In this document: positions 24,905 to 35,490 of the stretch, in pieces | How the letters are laid out: each line of letters begins with the position of its first letter | How positions within the stretch are numbered: position 1 is the first letter of the stretch | Source of the DNA: Galaxea fascicularis | Lineage: Eukaryota > Cnidaria > Anthozoa > Scleractinia > Euphylliidae | DNA: 64,000 bases | Direction: 5' to 3' | NCBI GenBank assembly: GCA_948470475.1 | Contig: OX419336.1 | Span: 39,525,920-39,589,919 of the forward strand | Position numbers and translations under genes: made by a program | Notes under the pieces: generated by a model | The model's database searches: none | What the model saw: only the letters and a program-made list of their open reading frames with translations | Told to the model about the DNA's origin: nothing

Positions 24905-25069
24905 CAAATGGTACACACATTTTCCGTTCGGAAATTCCGGTTGGAAATTTTGGACTACCTTTCAAGAAATCCCGTTTTCCCGTGGAAATTTCCATTCGGG
25001 AAGAAAAAAATAGTCTTCCCATTTACATTCCATCCGAAATTTCCGGATTTTTTGGGTAAATGGTAAACA
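24905..25069. mobile_element. Fragment related to the 29676-30917 TIR element
   Basis: Shares 'caaatggta' ends and the repeated 'gaaatttccgga' theme with 30780-30917; another short fragment is at 28955-29000 ('ataaatggtaaacaacc'). Confidence 0.45.
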
Positions 25070-25825
25070 ACCCATATCTTTGTCGAACTACTTACATCCT
25101 GCAGCGGTGTCGGGGCAGTTACTTTTTGAAGAAATGTTTTACTTTTACTGGTTCGCAATACTTCATACCACAGTAAAGTTGTAAACGGTAAATTGTGGAA
25201 GGGCGAAAAAAACACATCGAATTGGCCTTCTGACGGTATTAGACGCCATCTTGTTCGGGTGGGCAAACAATGTTTGCTTCGGAGTCCAATGTCCAATATA
25301 TAACTTAAGAAAACCTTAAATGAAGAAAAATGTATTAATTGTAGATTTTAGTTTAGTGATTTTAGTTTAGTGCTAAGCAAAGGATTTTACCGACAAATTT
25401 TGAGGGTCCTACCTGCGCTAGAATTTGCACGGTGGGATTTTAATTTCCCATATATTTGTCTGCAATTTGAGTACGCAGACTTTCGTCTAAAGCTATAAAA
25501 AAAAAACCCACCAAATTTAAAGTCAGTCAATGTTTTGAAATGTTGTATCGCTCTCAGGTTTTACATTCCTAATAAAAAGAATATACGGGTAACTTTCCAG
25601 CGGAAGTAGAATAAAAGGCCACTGTTTGTTGTTTTCTGTTATCTTTTTAGAACGTAAGTTATATTTACCTAATATCACTGTTGTATCTCCTAGGAGGAAG
25701 TTGTCGGCTCCAGCTCCAGCTCGACGGCCTTCACAAGGTAGACTAGCTTCGGCAGACCAGGACGTTTCATTTTTAACGCTAAAATGGTTGTTGGGTTTTC
25801 TCGTGCCAAATCTTAATTTCTCTAA

Positions 25826-26256
25826 GGGGCTGTTTACATGGAGGTAGGAAGATCCTAGCACTAGGAAGATCCTAGAAGGCGGATCATCCTAGCGCCATAT
25901 GTTTTCTGTATTCAGTTTACATGCAAGAGGTCGTACTTGGCTCTAGTGCTAGGATCTTCCTAGTACTAGGATCTTCCTAACTGTGAGCTAGGAAGATCCT
26001 AGCGCTAGGAACATCCTAGCACTATGTAAACTGCCTTCGCTAGGAAGTTCCTGGTACTAAGAACAAAAAAAAAACAAACATGGCGGCGGCCGGGTGTTCA
26101 CGGTATTCAGCTGCCAAAGGTCGACAGTCTTGCCTTCATTCTCCACTTCCACCTAGACAGAAATTTCTGCATGTATAGTAAACCAAACGAAAGGTTGTTT
26201 CGCCTTCTAGGATCTTCCTAGTGCTAGGATCTTCCTACCTCCATGTAAACAGCCCC
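25826..26256. mobile_element. Harbinger-like MITE, 431 bp, with TAA target duplication
   Basis: TIRs of about 50 bp begin GGGGCTGTTTACATGGAGGT on each strand; TAA flanks both ends (25823-25825, 26257-26259). The interior is packed with CTAGGAAGATCCTAG-type palindromic repeats. A 3-bp TWA target is typical of PIF/Harbinger. Confidence 0.88.
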
Positions 26257-26389
26257 TAAGCTGATCGCCAATTAATTTTGCGGGTTTGCGTCGCAGCATA
26301 ATTCTATACGGAGTAAGACTGACAGAGAAAACCCCTGGTACCACAGTAACAACGGCCATGAGGTAACGAGCCCAAAACCACACCATAAC

Positions 26390-27640
26390 ATTTGCAAACG
26401 AAATAACGCTGCTTAAATTTCAAGCTAGTTTTCATTGAAAGTGTAATATGTAATGAACACCCTATCTCAGGGAGACGATTGCTGACCGTGTTGGAATCCA
26501 GATTATAACTTTCTGCCTTCAATTCCATCCACCACTGACTCGTCGCCTGTCCCATAGTTGTAACCAAAAATGCAGCGAAAAAGAAATAACTTTACACTTG
26601 CTAAAATGATGCAATTAGGCTGTGTGGTTAAGTGTGGTATCCTGTATGTTTTTGCAGATTGCTTGTTTGTTTATTTTAACCAGAATTGTTTCTTGAACTG
26701 GGAAATTAATATCGTTTTAAGGGCGGAGACAGGCATCTCCCTTCGGTAATTACTATGAAGATGTACAATATACAGAAGAGCTTTTGGGTTTTTCGTTTCA
26801 AATAATCTAACAATGCATACTATATTGTGAATTTCAAAACAAATTCCCTTCCATTGACTGACTTTTGCAAAATCGTAAGCTTTTTTTTCTGAAATAGTAA
26901 CGTGGCTCTCTGTCTGTTCGTTCATTTAATTCTTGCATCCGTCTTAATTCCGTCTACTAAAATTTAGCCATAAATATAGTGCTTTTGGGACTGCCTTGTC
27001 TTTCTTCTATAGATATACTTTTTAGGCCGGATTATCCAGTGGGTAAACGCTGTTAGGTCTCCCCAAAGTTTTAGTGACATTTCACTGGTTTATAAACACG
27101 TTAGTTGGGCGTAACAAAAAAATTGAAGACGATTTTTCACTGGGCCGGTATGGAGGAAGGCCACCACATTTGAATTGTTTCCTGAATTTGTAAACACCCT
27201 GGGGTAGTCACTACAAAGAACTTCATATCGAAACGAAACTGCCAAAGCATTCGTTCTAGGGGCATTTGCCTGTTCTGAGGATGAGGGTGGGCGTTACGAA
27301 AATTTATCGCTGACGTTTAAATTTTACTTCGTGATTTACACTCCCTGGCCTTGTCTCGAAAGAGATCTGCTAGGTGATTGAAAGCAAATCAATGCAGTTG
27401 AACCGAATCGTTATTGCTATCAAAAGTTTGCAATAACAAACTTGAACAAAATATTTGTTGATTCTCATCGAAAAGCAAAGAAGCGAGCCGTGATGACAAA
27501 CAATATTTCTGATCCATATATATGGCGTATTAGCAATGGTGCAACCTCCGTATCTTTTGCAATGGATGCTTCCAAAACTGCTTTTAGGGCCGGTAACAGA
27601 GAAGTTTGGATGACTGTTTTCGGAAAATCGTATCAGCACA
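26390..27640. repeat. Inverted duplication, arm 2 (compact)
   Basis: Reverse-complement counterpart of arm 1, without the insertions. Around 27500 the conceptual frame ISDPYIWRISN..TSVSFA is echoed by ISDPYIWLISN..TSVCFA in arm 1, so part of the unit may once have been coding. Confidence 0.75.
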
Positions 27641-27649
27641 CGAAAGACT

Positions 27650-28600
27650 TTCCGATAGCAGTCCGTTTGGGTAGAGCATTTCTGTTCCCTACGTTCTCTT
27701 TATTCCTGACCAGTTTTTCCCTCTGGGCTGTTTCTTTTTTTATGATTTAACCCATCCCCCTCCTCTTATTTCCGAGGTAGTTTCCTTTCTCCGTCATTGA
27801 AATCCTACTAAGGAGAAAATATGAACCTCAAGTAATTGCCAGTTTAAAAATAAAATACACAGACACAGAGGTTGGCCCACATTGCATGTTATAAGCTTTG
27901 TGGCAGTTGAGTATTTGTCAAGCTTGGTCCCGATATCCTCACATTTCACCTGTAGGCTTTAGTGGCAAAAAAACTGTTTTCATGTGTGTAGCTTAGATTC
28001 ATTGCTTACGCAGGAATTGTCACTGTCCGCTTTACCGGTACTTTCTGCGGCTAAGAAGCAACATTTTTAGACTTCAACCCCATGAAATAAATGCTTTAAC
28101 GGAAGCTCTCTCACGTGGTATTTGACTAAATAGAGACTTTAGATCGAAGTTTGGTCATCTTACTGCAAACCGGCAAACCATGGTTTGCGGTTAGTGGTTT
28201 CACGTTAGCCGTCTGCCCATACTCGGGACTTAAGATTCGCGAGTGGTAGCACTGAATTACTGGAAATTAGGACAAAGACAATGAGCCTTGCCAATCTTTC
28301 TCGGCACCCGCGGCCCTTTAGGTAAACTATGTTGCTGTCAGAACTAAAGACTTCACTGAGAACAGTTGCTATTTCATCCCACGGTCCTGATGTGTTTGTG
28401 GCTTTCTGGAAGCAACTTCTTTAGCCAGGGCAAGGTCATTTTGTATGCTTGGCCATCTGAACAGAGCCATCTAGGAACTGAACAAAATAAACATTCATGC
28501 ATTCGTATATCATCAGAAATTAACTTTTGTGTTATATATATATATTTTAATCGTAGTTTAACCTCAAAGTAATCCAACTGGCAAAACAGTTTTAACAATT
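27650..28600. other. Unannotated intergenic stretch
   Basis: No gene or repeat family recognised. Confidence 0.5.
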
Positions 28601-28608
28601 ACTGGCAC

Positions 28609-28880
28609 CCGACCGGTTGGCTCAGCTGGTAGAGTACCGGACTACCGTGCGGGAGGTCGTAAGCCCCGGCCGGACCAACACTCAGGATCTTTAAATAACT
28701 GAGGAGAAATGCTTTCTTCGCAATGACATCTGCAAATGGTTAGACTTTCTAGTCTTCTCGGATAAGGACGATAAACCGGAGGTCCCGTCTCGCAACTCTC
28801 CACAATAAATTCTGTGAGACGTTAAAGAACCACTAGGGACGTAACGAATCCTGGCTGTGACCACCCCTAGTACTGACCTT
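28609..28880 (+). mobile_element. SINE family B, best copy (tRNA-derived)
   Basis: Head ACCGGTTGGCTCAGCTGGTA carries an A box (TGGCTCAGCTGG); the B box is degenerate (GGTCGTAAGCC). The body 'gttagactttctagtc..ctcggataa', 'gagacgttaaagaaccacta' recurs inverted at 48061-48282 and 62860-63085. Confidence 0.82.
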
Positions 28881-30161
28881 GGGTTGGTGCTTCACATAGG
28901 GATAACCTCATTGCACCTTTCTTCCTGGGGGGAAAGATGCAATGAGCTCTCCCAACTGAAATTTCCGGTATTTTTTTTTTATAAATGGTAAACAACCTTA
29001 ACACGTTTTTGTATCGCCGGCGCCAGGCAAAAGTAAATGGAAGTCTGTGCAAGGTTTTCTCAAGGATTTGTCTAAGCCGGATTTTTCAATGTTTTGGGAG
29101 TTTTAAACTCTACAATGTACGTGTTGTGGACAAATGTTAGTATTCTGTATTATTGCCAAATATGTCATTTTCGAACGGAAAGAATTCATTGGTAATGTGA
29201 TTTCGAAATTTGCAGCTTCAGATTACATTCAATAAATCCTGAAAATCCGAGCCTTGTTTACCTTCTTGTTGACTTCATTGACCCATCGGTACAGAAGACA
29301 CAATTGCAGTGTATACTGTTTCACTATGATACCCACGCAGAAAAGAGTGTTGGTTTTTCTTTTTGTCCTCGGAAGCCGAGGAAAACTGCCATCAACGAAA
29401 AATTATGCCCCACTCGATACAACGAAAAATGTGACAAAACTACCTTGTTCGCAAGGTGCCGTGATTACCAAGGAAATTTTTCGTCCACAACAGTTTTGAT
29501 CAATACCAAGTAAAAGATTCTCTTGATGCAGAAAAAGATTGCCAAAGAAGAAGAAATTAAAGGTTTGACAAACTCACCCCAAAAATCCATGGCCACTTGT
29601 CCGCCATGTTAGAAATGTGTCAAAACAATGCATTGAGATTTTACGTTTCCCGTATAAATTGTATACTGTAAACGGGGGGTGCTTACCATTTGTCCGAAAG
29701 AACCGGTTGGGATGACCTCTAAATAAAGAGCGCTTTCCATTTGTATGGAAAAACCAGTGAGAATTTTCCGCCAAATGGAAAAGTACAACCGTTTTTAAAG
29801 CGCTTTTCATTGGTGTGGAAAAACCGGTGGCAATTTTCAGAGAAATGGAACAGTACAAGTTTCTCCGAGTTTGGGAGCAACAAACCGCGCATTTTCACGA
29901 AGGAGCATTGTTCTAGTGTGATGAGGCAAATGGTTCAGCGATATTACGGTCATTTCGGTAAAAACAAGAAAAAAGGAGTACATCTGGAGGTATTCCTTTT
30001 TTCCGAGAAATTTCCAGTGGGAAGGATTGTTCCATTTGTTTTCGCAGCGGAACGACCGGTATTTCCGTGCAAAAGGAAAGCGCTCGGTAAGGGTTTTTCC
30101 AACTGGAATTAGAGGCGACCCTTACGTACCATTTGCAATTCGTTTTCCGGTTATTGTCAAG

Positions 30162-30298
30162 ATGGCGAATGCGGGTGTTTTGCTGATGTCTGCCGCGGAC
30201 GATGACAAATTCGAAGAAGAATTGTTCGAGGATGAAGATCTTAACATGTTCGCCGCCGTAGGCCCCTTCACAAGACGGCAGTTAACCGTGTTAAAGGT
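30162..30298 (+). pseudogene. ATG-led acidic coding fragment in the TIR element
   Basis: Reads MANAGVLLMSAADDDKFEEE then LFEDEDLNMFAAVGPFTRRQ. Composition is protein-like and the frame is cut a few codons later by the palindromic insertion at 30322. Possibly the N-terminus of the element's transposase; no catalytic motif is present. Confidence 0.3.
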
Positions 30299-30321
30299 TA
30301 TTTTGAGGTCACGGTGCCGAC

Positions 30322-30475
30322 TACCCTGGGTGCCAGAGGGTTTTTTTTTTTCGTAGCGAAGCTGCGATTGTGAGCGGCGAAGCCGCGATCGAGATCCTGG
30401 CGATCTCGATCGCGGCTTCGCCGCTCACAATCGCAGCTTCGCTACGAAAAAAAAAACCCTCTGGCACCCAGGGTA
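30322..30475. mobile_element. 154-bp near-perfect palindromic MITE with 9-bp target duplication
   Basis: The arms (TACCCTGGGTGCCAGAGGG...GAGATC and complement) match over about 75 bp with one length difference in the T/A run and a 5-base loop. GGTGCCGAC flanks both sides (30313-30321, 30476-30484). A 9-bp duplication fits Mutator-like elements. Confidence 0.92.
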
Positions 30476-31139
30476 GGTGCCGACGTACGCTCCGTACGAA
30501 TTTCAGTTGGCGGGAAACGTCGCAATCAAATTTTTGGGATTCGAACAGACTGATTTACTCGGGTATTTTGTCAAAGGTAACAAATCAATTAACCGAGCAC
30601 TTACTTGCATCAGTTGCCAGACATTTGTGGTTTGAGAGCATTTCAAGGCTTGTTGATACCGTCTTACAAACACTACATTGAAACATTGAAGCAGCTTCCA
30701 TGTCGAAAACCGCGCAACTCTCCTAGACAGGAGACTGGAAGCAAGAAGTGTCAGCAAATAGCACGGTAATTTTCCGACTTCCCGTTCCGAACGGGAAGAA
30801 AGGGGTACCCCAGCTGGAGGTACCCCGAAATTTCCGGATGGAATTTCCGGGAAATTGCTGTACCATTTGACTTTTTCCCGAGAATTCCGAAACTTCTGGC
30901 CAAATGGTAAGCACCCCATATCTGACCCGGTCTGACCCTTTAGTTACGTTATGCCGATTAGAAAGGCAAACCAAGGCCGTACTAAATGTGCTGTTTATCT
31001 GTTTGAAAAGCGAGCCAAAATGGCTCCGATGACTCATTGGTGTGGAATCAATCTGTCACGTGTATGCATCTTGACCAATCACAATCAAATAATCTGTGCG
31101 GCTTGTCGAGTCGTTGTGAAGCACATTGTTTTTGCAGGA

Positions 31140-31303
31140 AATTAATACAAACACGATCCAATTTTACCAGTTTTATTTGCGCCAGGTGCAAGTGTTTCCT
31201 GTTCGGAATCAGTTCATGTCGTATATCCAGGCAGATCTTTGCTAGAAGTGTGTCAAGATCGCTTTGGCAACCGTCTTCGCGTTGTGAATTCATGCAGGTT
31301 GCG
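31140..31303 (+). promoter_or_regulatory. Possible 5' non-coding exon / promoter of the KIND-FERM gene
   Basis: The DNA changes from CpG-containing to CpG-poor just downstream of here, and a strong donor-like site (GCG|gtgagt) sits at 31304, 4 kb before the coding start whose own exon begins with an acceptor. A CACGTG-like element and CCAAT box lie at 31055-31080. No transcript evidence. Confidence 0.2.
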
Positions 31304-33375
31304 GTGAGTGTTGAACCTGCGTGTTCTGTGTCTAGCTCTTATCAAGTTTGTCGATTTTGGAATCGAAATGGAATCGATGACTTTTTACCGATTATTAGCG
31401 TTGTATTTTTTCGCACCGAAGACTTAGTTGTCCATTGTTGTGTTGGTATGATGTAGTTTGAGGAAAACAGCTGGCCAAATTATTGAAATAATAATTTTAT
31501 TTTCTAAGAAACGCAAGGCCTTCTCAGAGAAAATCGTGTATGCATGGTTGTAAAAGAAAACCGGTTTTCGGCACAATCTCAACCCTAAATTATGCAATTT
31601 GTTTTGCTTTAACGGGGACCCTTTCATCACTGGTTAGCTGGATATTATCTTTGTACACTATAGCTGCGTCTGTGATAAATTTCAGGTTATGAAAGGAGTT
31701 GAAATACTACACAGCTGTACATCATGTAATTGCTGAGGTCGTTTCACCGAAGTCCGTGTTTGATTAAAATTAAGTTTTCTTAAAAGTTGCTCTCTAGACG
31801 CCAAAATAGCGCCCAAAATTGTCGGTATTCTGCGTGGAAGTGGATGTCATACATTTATTCTCATATTTTTTTGGGCTGTTTGCCATTTTGTCGTTTTGGT
31901 TGCATTGAATTTCAATTCAGGCAGGCAGTAGAATGATAATTATGCGAGAGGCCCATCCTCAATAATCGAGTTTTTTCGCTCCGGGCAACGACACCAAACA
32001 GTATTTAGTAGTTTTTCCTTGTGATTATGCTAAGTGGTCCCCAGTGCTTTATTTGAAAGATGGTTATATATTAAATATAGAAGGACATTTATATTTTAAA
32101 CTAGACTTAGCTTACAGCACTGTATGGCTAAATGGAACCAAAAAATTGGAGATTATGTTGGTTACCCACATCACTCTTTGTTTAATTCTTCTATTTCTCG
32201 GGTTTATTTAATTAGCATAGCGAGTACTAAGACTTTCCATAGAGATTTTGCAGCTACAAGCGATCTTGAGCAATATTGAGATGTATAGAGTCACCAAAGT
32301 GTATCCGAGTTAAGTTGTCTGTGTTCAGAGAGGCTCATGCTTGCCATGAAACCAAGTAACAGAGTGCGCAATTTAAGCACTTATCGCAGCGTAAAGTGGT
32401 TACCCACTTGTTAATATTGTGGTGAAATATTGTGACAGTACAAATTGCTAATTTATAGCAACTGCAATGCATGCAGAAATTTATTAACAATACATTATGT
32501 GATGTTATAATTTTAACAATTAATTTTTCACTGCCTATATATTTTGACTGTCAGGAAGATGAAAATTGCTATCAATGGCATTTGCAATTTTTAAAATCAT
32601 TTTTTGTCTATCACTGACAACTATATGAACTGACTTGTCTGTCTTGTACGCCAATTTAACTTTAACTTGAGGAACTGTCATGAGGTCTGGAAAAAATGTT
32701 CATTGTTTCTTTAGTTATGTTATTGTCTATTATACTGTATGAAGGAGTTCTGATAAAGAACAGAAAGGAATCTGTCAGTAAATTGTTCAGGCACCATTCT
32801 CAGAGTATATGAAAAGCTTCAACTAACACCATAATATTAGGTTTTGTCACTCTTGGTTACAATTATCTCAAAATTTTTTGGTACCACTACATGGAAAAGG
32901 TCAGAAGGTTAATGTCCTCCGTACCCTCTGCTTTCTAACAGAAGTAAACCTTGTTATCTCATGACCAAGGAACATTAAGTTTAGCAAGCAGAATTTGTAG
33001 GGAATTATTTATGCATGATATAGGTACATGGTTAATTTTGAAATCCAATTACTATGCGTTGGTAAGCGATACCTGAGACTGAATATTCCTTGCCTCCGTG
33101 GCACGTGCTATGCTCAAATGAAGCAAAGGATGTTACCACAGTTGGTTTAAAAGCAGGTGATAAATCAAAAAGCTTTTTAAAATCCTCGTAATTACAGTAT
33201 TGTATCTGTGACTAATATGTATAAAAAAATTTTTGCTATTATGGAATTGTCTCTTCGTCATGTATTCTATTTTGCAATGACTGATGTTGTTCTTGTAACA
33301 AGTAGATAACCTTTTCAAGCCACAATATACACCTGTACATTCTTCCTACCATTTGTCTTACATGTACACGTTGTA

Positions 33376-33495
33376 GTTCAATAATTTTATCCTTGGTTTG
33401 AATTTCATCTCCTTTGTTTCAAACTCGTTGCCAATCATTACCATGCCCTCAAAACATTCAGGAAAGTGCAATTTAAACCAAGGATAAAATTGAAC
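33376..33495. mobile_element. Short inverted-repeat element
   Basis: 'ttttatccttggtttgaatt' on the left and its complement 'aatttaaaccaaggataaaa' on the right, with 'ttcaat' / 'attgaa' ends. About 120 bp. Confidence 0.6.
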
Positions 33496-34306
33496 CTCAA
33501 CATATATTTTCTCAGTTAATGTAAGGAGTTGAAAAAATTGGTCTCCCAACAAGATTTTTTACCCATGGTGATTCTCACAATATTAATACATTTGATCATT
33601 TCTTGTAGAGAAATTTATTGGTCACTAAAAATATGATGGGCTTAATGGTTTAAAAACTATACAGTTTGTACAGCGGGGCTAGATATAGTGAGCTCAAAGG
33701 AGTCCTATGTGTAGATATTGGTCTGATTTTTGAAGAGAGAATGAAACGTTGTTTATACAGTTCACAAGACAGAAGGGTATCTTCTCATGACATCCACTTA
33801 ACCGCATTCTTTTTGAGTGTCATTTTATTTGCTGTATATTGAACTGTTGTAATTAACTGATAAAATGTGAGATATAAAAAGTATTGCAATAATTGGACAC
33901 ACATACACTGTACATCTGTATGTACATTCTGAAACTTCAAGCTCCATCCACGTTGCTTGAGTGATACATCAGACTGTTTTCTTTGTTAAGTTTAAGGTAG
34001 GGCCTTTGAGCTACACCTTGACTCGAGCTTCATTCCCATAGCAAAAGTTTTGCTTTCAGAGTTGAAATTAATCTACACCAGTGTAAGTCACTTATTGTAT
34101 TAATTTAAGGTTCATCAACAGGTGCTCTGGTCAGGATTATGCCCGTTTTAATAACAGCCCTGAAAAAACTTTCTGAAGTATATGTAGCGAGGTCTTGTAA
34201 TCATGAATGCTCAACATATGTTTTATTCAACTTTCCTAAAGTGAACTAGAGTGTAAGTTGCAATATTGGGTTTCTGCTGTAAGTGGCACACCATCATATT
34301 GTCTTA

Positions 34307-34511
34307 CAGTCTTTCCCGTAAAACCGTGAACACCAGAAATATCTATGGAATGTTATTGTGTTTCGAGTAAAAAGCCAATCACACGTGAGAAAACTAAACC
34401 GCAAACAGTAACGGTAATTAGGTTGTGGTTTCATGTTGCTTCTGATTGGTCGCGAAACAATAAACATTCCAGAAATTTTTCCTGGTGTTCACGGTTTTAC
34501 GGGAAAGACTG
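34307..34511. mobile_element. Tc1/mariner-like MITE, 205 bp
   Basis: TIRs of about 30 bp (CAGTCTTTCCCGTAAAACCG...) with TA on both sides (34305-34306, 34512-34513). Confidence 0.85.
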
Positions 34512-35357
34512 TAAGTGATGAATAAGTATATCTATTTACTGATTTTCTCTTCTCCCGGCCTTTACATTCTGCGCTTTCTACTTAAAACGATTTTCAAGAT
34601 AAATCTTATTCAAAACCTTGCATGGTGGTGTCCCCAACTAGGGTTATTCTTTAATTATTTGATTGCATCAATAAATCTATTTTTAGAATGAACCCAGCTT
34701 GTATTGGATGATGCTTGAGAACTGTTAGATTGAATCGTAAGATGAAGTGGAGAAAGTGTGGACCTGTTTTTGCTGTACTTGAATTCAGGGATTTTAATTT
34801 CAGGTAAACGTGAAGTCATTACTTTACATTCTGGCTTGCCTTATTGATATGCTGTATCTGTGTTCTTATGTCTGCTAAGGCATGACAATTAGTGTCTCAG
34901 TAAGAAATGTGCTGCTGTCATTGGCTAAGGTGGCAATGCATGCTTTTAAGTTCATGAAAAGCGGAATATACATGTACAGCGCAAGAATTATTGGTAAAAT
35001 GCTTCATGTTCCCAATGTGCTGATTTTAAACACCTCTGCATTCATGACAGTCTGCGCATCACAAACCATTTAATTCAAATACAGTACTCGTGATTTCATA
35101 AGAAGAAAATCCTATTTTATCTAAACCAACATTGACCAATGATTCTTAGAGGCAAGAATTCCATTTTTTTAATTATTTTATGGGAGACTATAATGGGCAG
35201 CCTATCTTCATGGGTTTCATTAGGATGTTATTGGTTTCAAACTGCTCTACTTAATTGCGTACATGTATATGTGAGTTACAAGTTGTGTGGCTTAAAAACA
35301 TTTTATACACTTTTCCTTTATGGTTGTTTATTCAGTGTACCAGGTTAATGGAAAACC

Positions 35358-35490
35358 ATGCCAGCCTTAACAGCCAACTCAGTCACGCTAGATGAGATCC
35401 TTGAGGTCCGTGCAGGTCCCTTGAAGGAGGACGAGCTTTGGGCGATACTTACACAATCAAGTGAAGCATTACAAGATGTTCTTGTTAAAG
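35358..35490 (+). CDS. Exon 1 (start codon), KIND domain N-terminus
   Basis: The first ATG after an acceptor-like tract (ttattcag, about 35335) starts MPALTANSVTLDEILEVR, which lines up with the first residues of the KIND domain, so little or nothing precedes it. 133 nt, ends in phase 1 before the donor gtatac at 35491. Confidence 0.88.

Larger units (their letters stand above)
29676..30917. mobile_element. 1.24-kb TIR element, Harbinger-like by inference
   Basis: Perfect 17-bp TIRs: GGGGTGCTTACCATTTG at 29676 and CAAATGGTAAGCACCCC at 30901-30917. Subterminal regions repeat 'catttgtatggaaaaacc' and 'gaaatttccgg' motifs. No clear target duplication. It holds a short ATG-led frame (30162) and a palindromic insertion. 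Confidence 0.7.
31304..35335. other. CpG-poor stretch, possible 5' intron of the KIND-FERM gene
   Basis: AT-rich with few CpG, like the gene's introns. Holds two small MITEs (33376-33495, 34307-34511) and no recognised exon. Confidence 0.4.

Noticed and set aside
28609..28685. tRNA gene
   Set aside because: It has an A-box-like start but a degenerate B box and no cloverleaf, and its downstream body recurs elsewhere, so it is a SINE head.
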